Source: Bacteroidota bacterium (GTDB taxonomy: Bacteria; Bacteroidota; Ignavibacteria; Ignavibacteriales; Ignavibacteriaceae). From it: DNA of 7,893 bases. A program made the position numbers and the translations under genes. Under the pieces are notes generated by a model, which was given only the letters and a program-made list of their open reading frames with translations, was not told the origin of the DNA and made no database searches. Below are positions 6,833 through 7,893 of this stretch, in pieces. The stretch lies in assembly GCA_024278655.1 (NCBI GenBank), contig JAJRSV010000251.1, positions 1 to 7,893 of the forward strand, in the 5' to 3' direction. Position 1 is the first letter of the stretch. Every line of letters begins with the position of its first letter.

Positions 6833-7285
6833 TTGAAAAAGTCGATTTTATTTTTAGTGCTTTTATTGTTTGCCGCATGGAGCTGCGGACCGAAAGAAAC
6901 CCACGACGATTTAAACTGGACAACCGACCTCGGCAAAGCAATTCAGCTTGCAAAGAAGGAACACAAAGCAGTGCTTGTAAACTTTACCGGCTCCGATTGG
7001 TGTAAGTGGTGCTTTAAGTTGAGTGATGAGGTTTTCTCACAGGATGAGTTTAAAGAATATGCAGACGAAAATCTTATTTTAGTTAAGGTCGATTTCCCGG
7101 AACACAAACCGCAGTCGAACCAAACCAAAATGTACAATCAGGCACTAGCACAAAAGTTTGGTGTGCAGGGTTTTCCGACTATCATCATAATTAATGACAA
7201 AGGCAAGGTAGTTGCCAAAACCGGTTACCAACCGGGCGGTCCGATAAATTATATCAATCATATTAAATCGTTTTTGGGCGGTTAA
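6833..7285 (+). CDS. Thioredoxin-fold lipoprotein with CxxC active site
   Basis: A 150-aa exported thiol-disulfide protein. The N-terminus MKKSILFLVLLLFAAWSC is a lipoprotein signal with Cys18 as the lipid site; the lipobox is AWSC, with a bulky Trp at -2. The mature domain has the thioredoxin_7/DUF255-like pattern: VLVNFTGSDWCKWC (47-60) with redox pair Cys57 and Cys60, then LSDEVFSQDEF, LVKVDFPEH (83-91), and GFPTIIIINDKGK (113-125) with the cis-proline Pro115. The beta-alpha arrangement and length cover a whole domain; no DsbD-type membrane part is attached. Proteins of the 'GSDWCxWC' type are common in Bacteroidota and Planctomycetes and are generally thought to reduce or isomerise disulfides in the periplasm; the partner is unknown. 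It starts at TTG with a good Shine-Dalgarno. The preceding citrate synthase terminator suggests its own promoter; a TATAAT hexamer at 6806-6811 has no convincing -35 partner. Confidence 0.92.
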   Translation: MKKSILFLVLLLFAAWSCGPKETHDDLNWTTDLGKAIQLAKKEHKAVLVNFTGSDWCKWCFKLSDEVFSQDEFKEYADENLILVKVDFPEHKPQSNQTKMYNQALAQKFGVQGFPTIIIINDKGKVVAKTGYQPGGPINYINHIKSFLGG

Positions 7286-7671
7286 ATTCTTCAATATTAT
7301 TTAGGTATAGTCCTTTTGATGTCCACAATCTGTTTCGAAAATGATTGATAGGACTCGTTTTATTTGTTGCATTTATTTCTGAGATATATTATGTTCTTTG
7401 TGTAAAATATTTTTCCGATTTATATCGGGGCAAATTATGAAACTGGGAGATTTTTTTACCCCCACCCCCGCAAAGTTTGGGGCAGGATTATTTTTAATAG
7501 CTTTTTGTTTTGGTGAGGAATGGGGGTAATAATGCTAAAAATATTTTATAACCGGTTTACTTCGCTAATAAAATTATACTATTGCCGTGCATATTCTATC
7601 CGCAAAGTAAAGTTTAACATCCCACTAATTAATTTCATACCTTTTTATTACCTAACTAATTATTTACCGTT
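7286..7671. other. AT-rich intergenic region with hairpins and a doubtful short ORF
   Basis: A 386-nt gap between two lipoprotein genes. I find no clear gene, tRNA-like fold or canonical terminator. It contains a small hairpin CCGAT-TTAT-ATCGG (7415-7428), a C-rich/G-rich inverted repeat (7456-7529, separate entry), and a 47-codon frame at 7532-7675 that has a G-run 5 nt upstream and whose TGA overlaps the next gene's ATG. Its predicted peptide is rich in Tyr, Phe, Leu and Ile and has no acidic residue, as translated AT-rich non-coding DNA often is, so I do not annotate it as a gene. The promoter of the following lipoprotein must lie here or further upstream. Confidence 0.6.
7456..7529. repeat. 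C-rich / G-rich inverted repeat, possibly a decayed element
   Basis: TTACCCCCA (7456-7464) and TGGGGGTAA (7521-7529) are exact reverse complements, 56 nt apart. Inside, CCCC (7466-7469), one extra G, then CAAAGTTTG and GGG continue as a second nested stem (7466-7482). The left side reads ACCCCCACCCCCGC, a run of GC in strongly AT-rich surroundings. Looser pairing of the left run extends past the perfect arms to the GAGGAA before the right one. This could be a degenerate dispersed repeat or an RNA hairpin; neither is proved by one copy. Confidence 0.45.
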
Positions 7672-7893
7672 ATGAAAAAGCTAATGCTTTTAATTTTAAT
7701 TATTACTTTTATTCTTTCCTGCAACACAACAGAGCCGCCTCAGCCGGAAAAAACAATAAAGCTTGAGCTTGAAGACGCATCCAGTATTGAAGCGTGGATA
7801 AAAATAACCACCTCCAACTTCCAATTTCCAACAACCGTTACATTAAAGAAAAACAATGTTGTAGAACAGACTATCAGTCTGTTAACGCAAGAC
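7672..7893 (+). CDS. Lipoprotein, 3' partial, probable FN3-like extracellular protein
   Basis: An open frame of 74 codons that runs off the window without a stop. It begins MKKLMLLILIITFILSC, a clear lipoprotein signal with Cys17 and lipobox ILSC, followed by a polar, proline-rich linker (NTTEPPQPEK, 18-27). From about 28 the sequence turns into beta-strand-like alternation: TIKLELEDASSIEAWIKITT (28-47), FPTTVTLKKNNVVEQTISL (52-70). The pattern 'LxLEDxSxxEAW ... TLKKNN' resembles the fibronectin-III-like start of Ignavibacteria surface lipoproteins as I remember them; this is recollection, not a search. The downstream domains that would tell its job are missing. There is no Shine-Dalgarno before the ATG; its first bases overlap the TGA of a doubtful upstream short frame. 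Confidence 0.85.
   Translation, partial: MKKLMLLILIITFILSCNTTEPPQPEKTIKLELEDASSIEAWIKITTSNFQFPTTVTLKKNNVVEQTISLLTQD

Noticed and set aside
7309..7355. AGTCCT ... AGGACT inverted repeat downstream of the thioredoxin-like gene
   Set aside because: Arms of only 6 bp with a 35-nt loop are expected by chance, and no T-run follows.
7437..7529. 30-codon frame MKLGDFFTPTPAKFGAG... in the last intergenic region
   Set aside because: It coincides with the inverted repeat, ends in its right arm, and lacks a good RBS; more likely a chance frame through the repeat.

Overview
The window looks like a piece of chromosome from a Bacteroidota/Chlorobi-group bacterium, most likely of the Ignavibacteria lineage. 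The main clue is the C-terminal type IX secretion signal of the protein at 1891-2985 (QNYPNPFNPSTKIKF ... KVYDVLGNEVATL ... GMYF), whose wording is typical of that lineage. Moderately AT-rich DNA, several Bacteroidota-style lipoproteins and frequent starts without a Shine-Dalgarno sequence agree with this. The species cannot be fixed from sequence alone.

Layout, all genes on the + strand: (1) 1-1859, a 5'-truncated fused 3-hydroxyacyl-CoA dehydrogenase/enoyl-CoA hydratase of beta-oxidation, with the dehydrogenase first; (2) 1891-2985, a secreted protein of unknown function with a type IX sorting domain that carries a small palindrome inside its coding sequence; (3) 2994-3047, an intergenic inverted repeat with 15-bp arms; (4) 3098-3811, a lipoprotein resembling DUF4412 proteins, whose long upstream reading frame is an artefact of translating the repeat; (5) 3816-5177, a beta-CASP metallo-beta-lactamase RNase of the CPSF73-like type, only 4 nt downstream and probably co-transcribed with the lipoprotein; (6) 5383-6690, a mitochondrial-type citrate synthase with its own leader, a strong RBS and a clear intrinsic terminator at 6719-6747; (7) 6833-7285, a thioredoxin-fold lipoprotein with a CKWC active site, started at TTG; (8) 7286-7671, a 386-nt AT-rich gap with a C-rich/G-rich inverted repeat and a doubtful 47-codon reading frame; (9) 7672-7893, the start of another lipoprotein that runs off the window.

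Functionally this is mostly ordinary housekeeping and envelope content. Fatty-acid oxidation and the TCA entry enzyme are linked through acetyl-CoA, although they are separate transcription units. An RNA-processing nuclease and several exported proteins lie between and after them. I see no defence system, prophage, transposase, CRISPR array, rRNA or tRNA. The most unusual signals are the two palindromic repeat elements (one inside a secretion-signal domain, one upstream of a lipoprotein gene) and the repeat/short-ORF structure of the last intergenic region.
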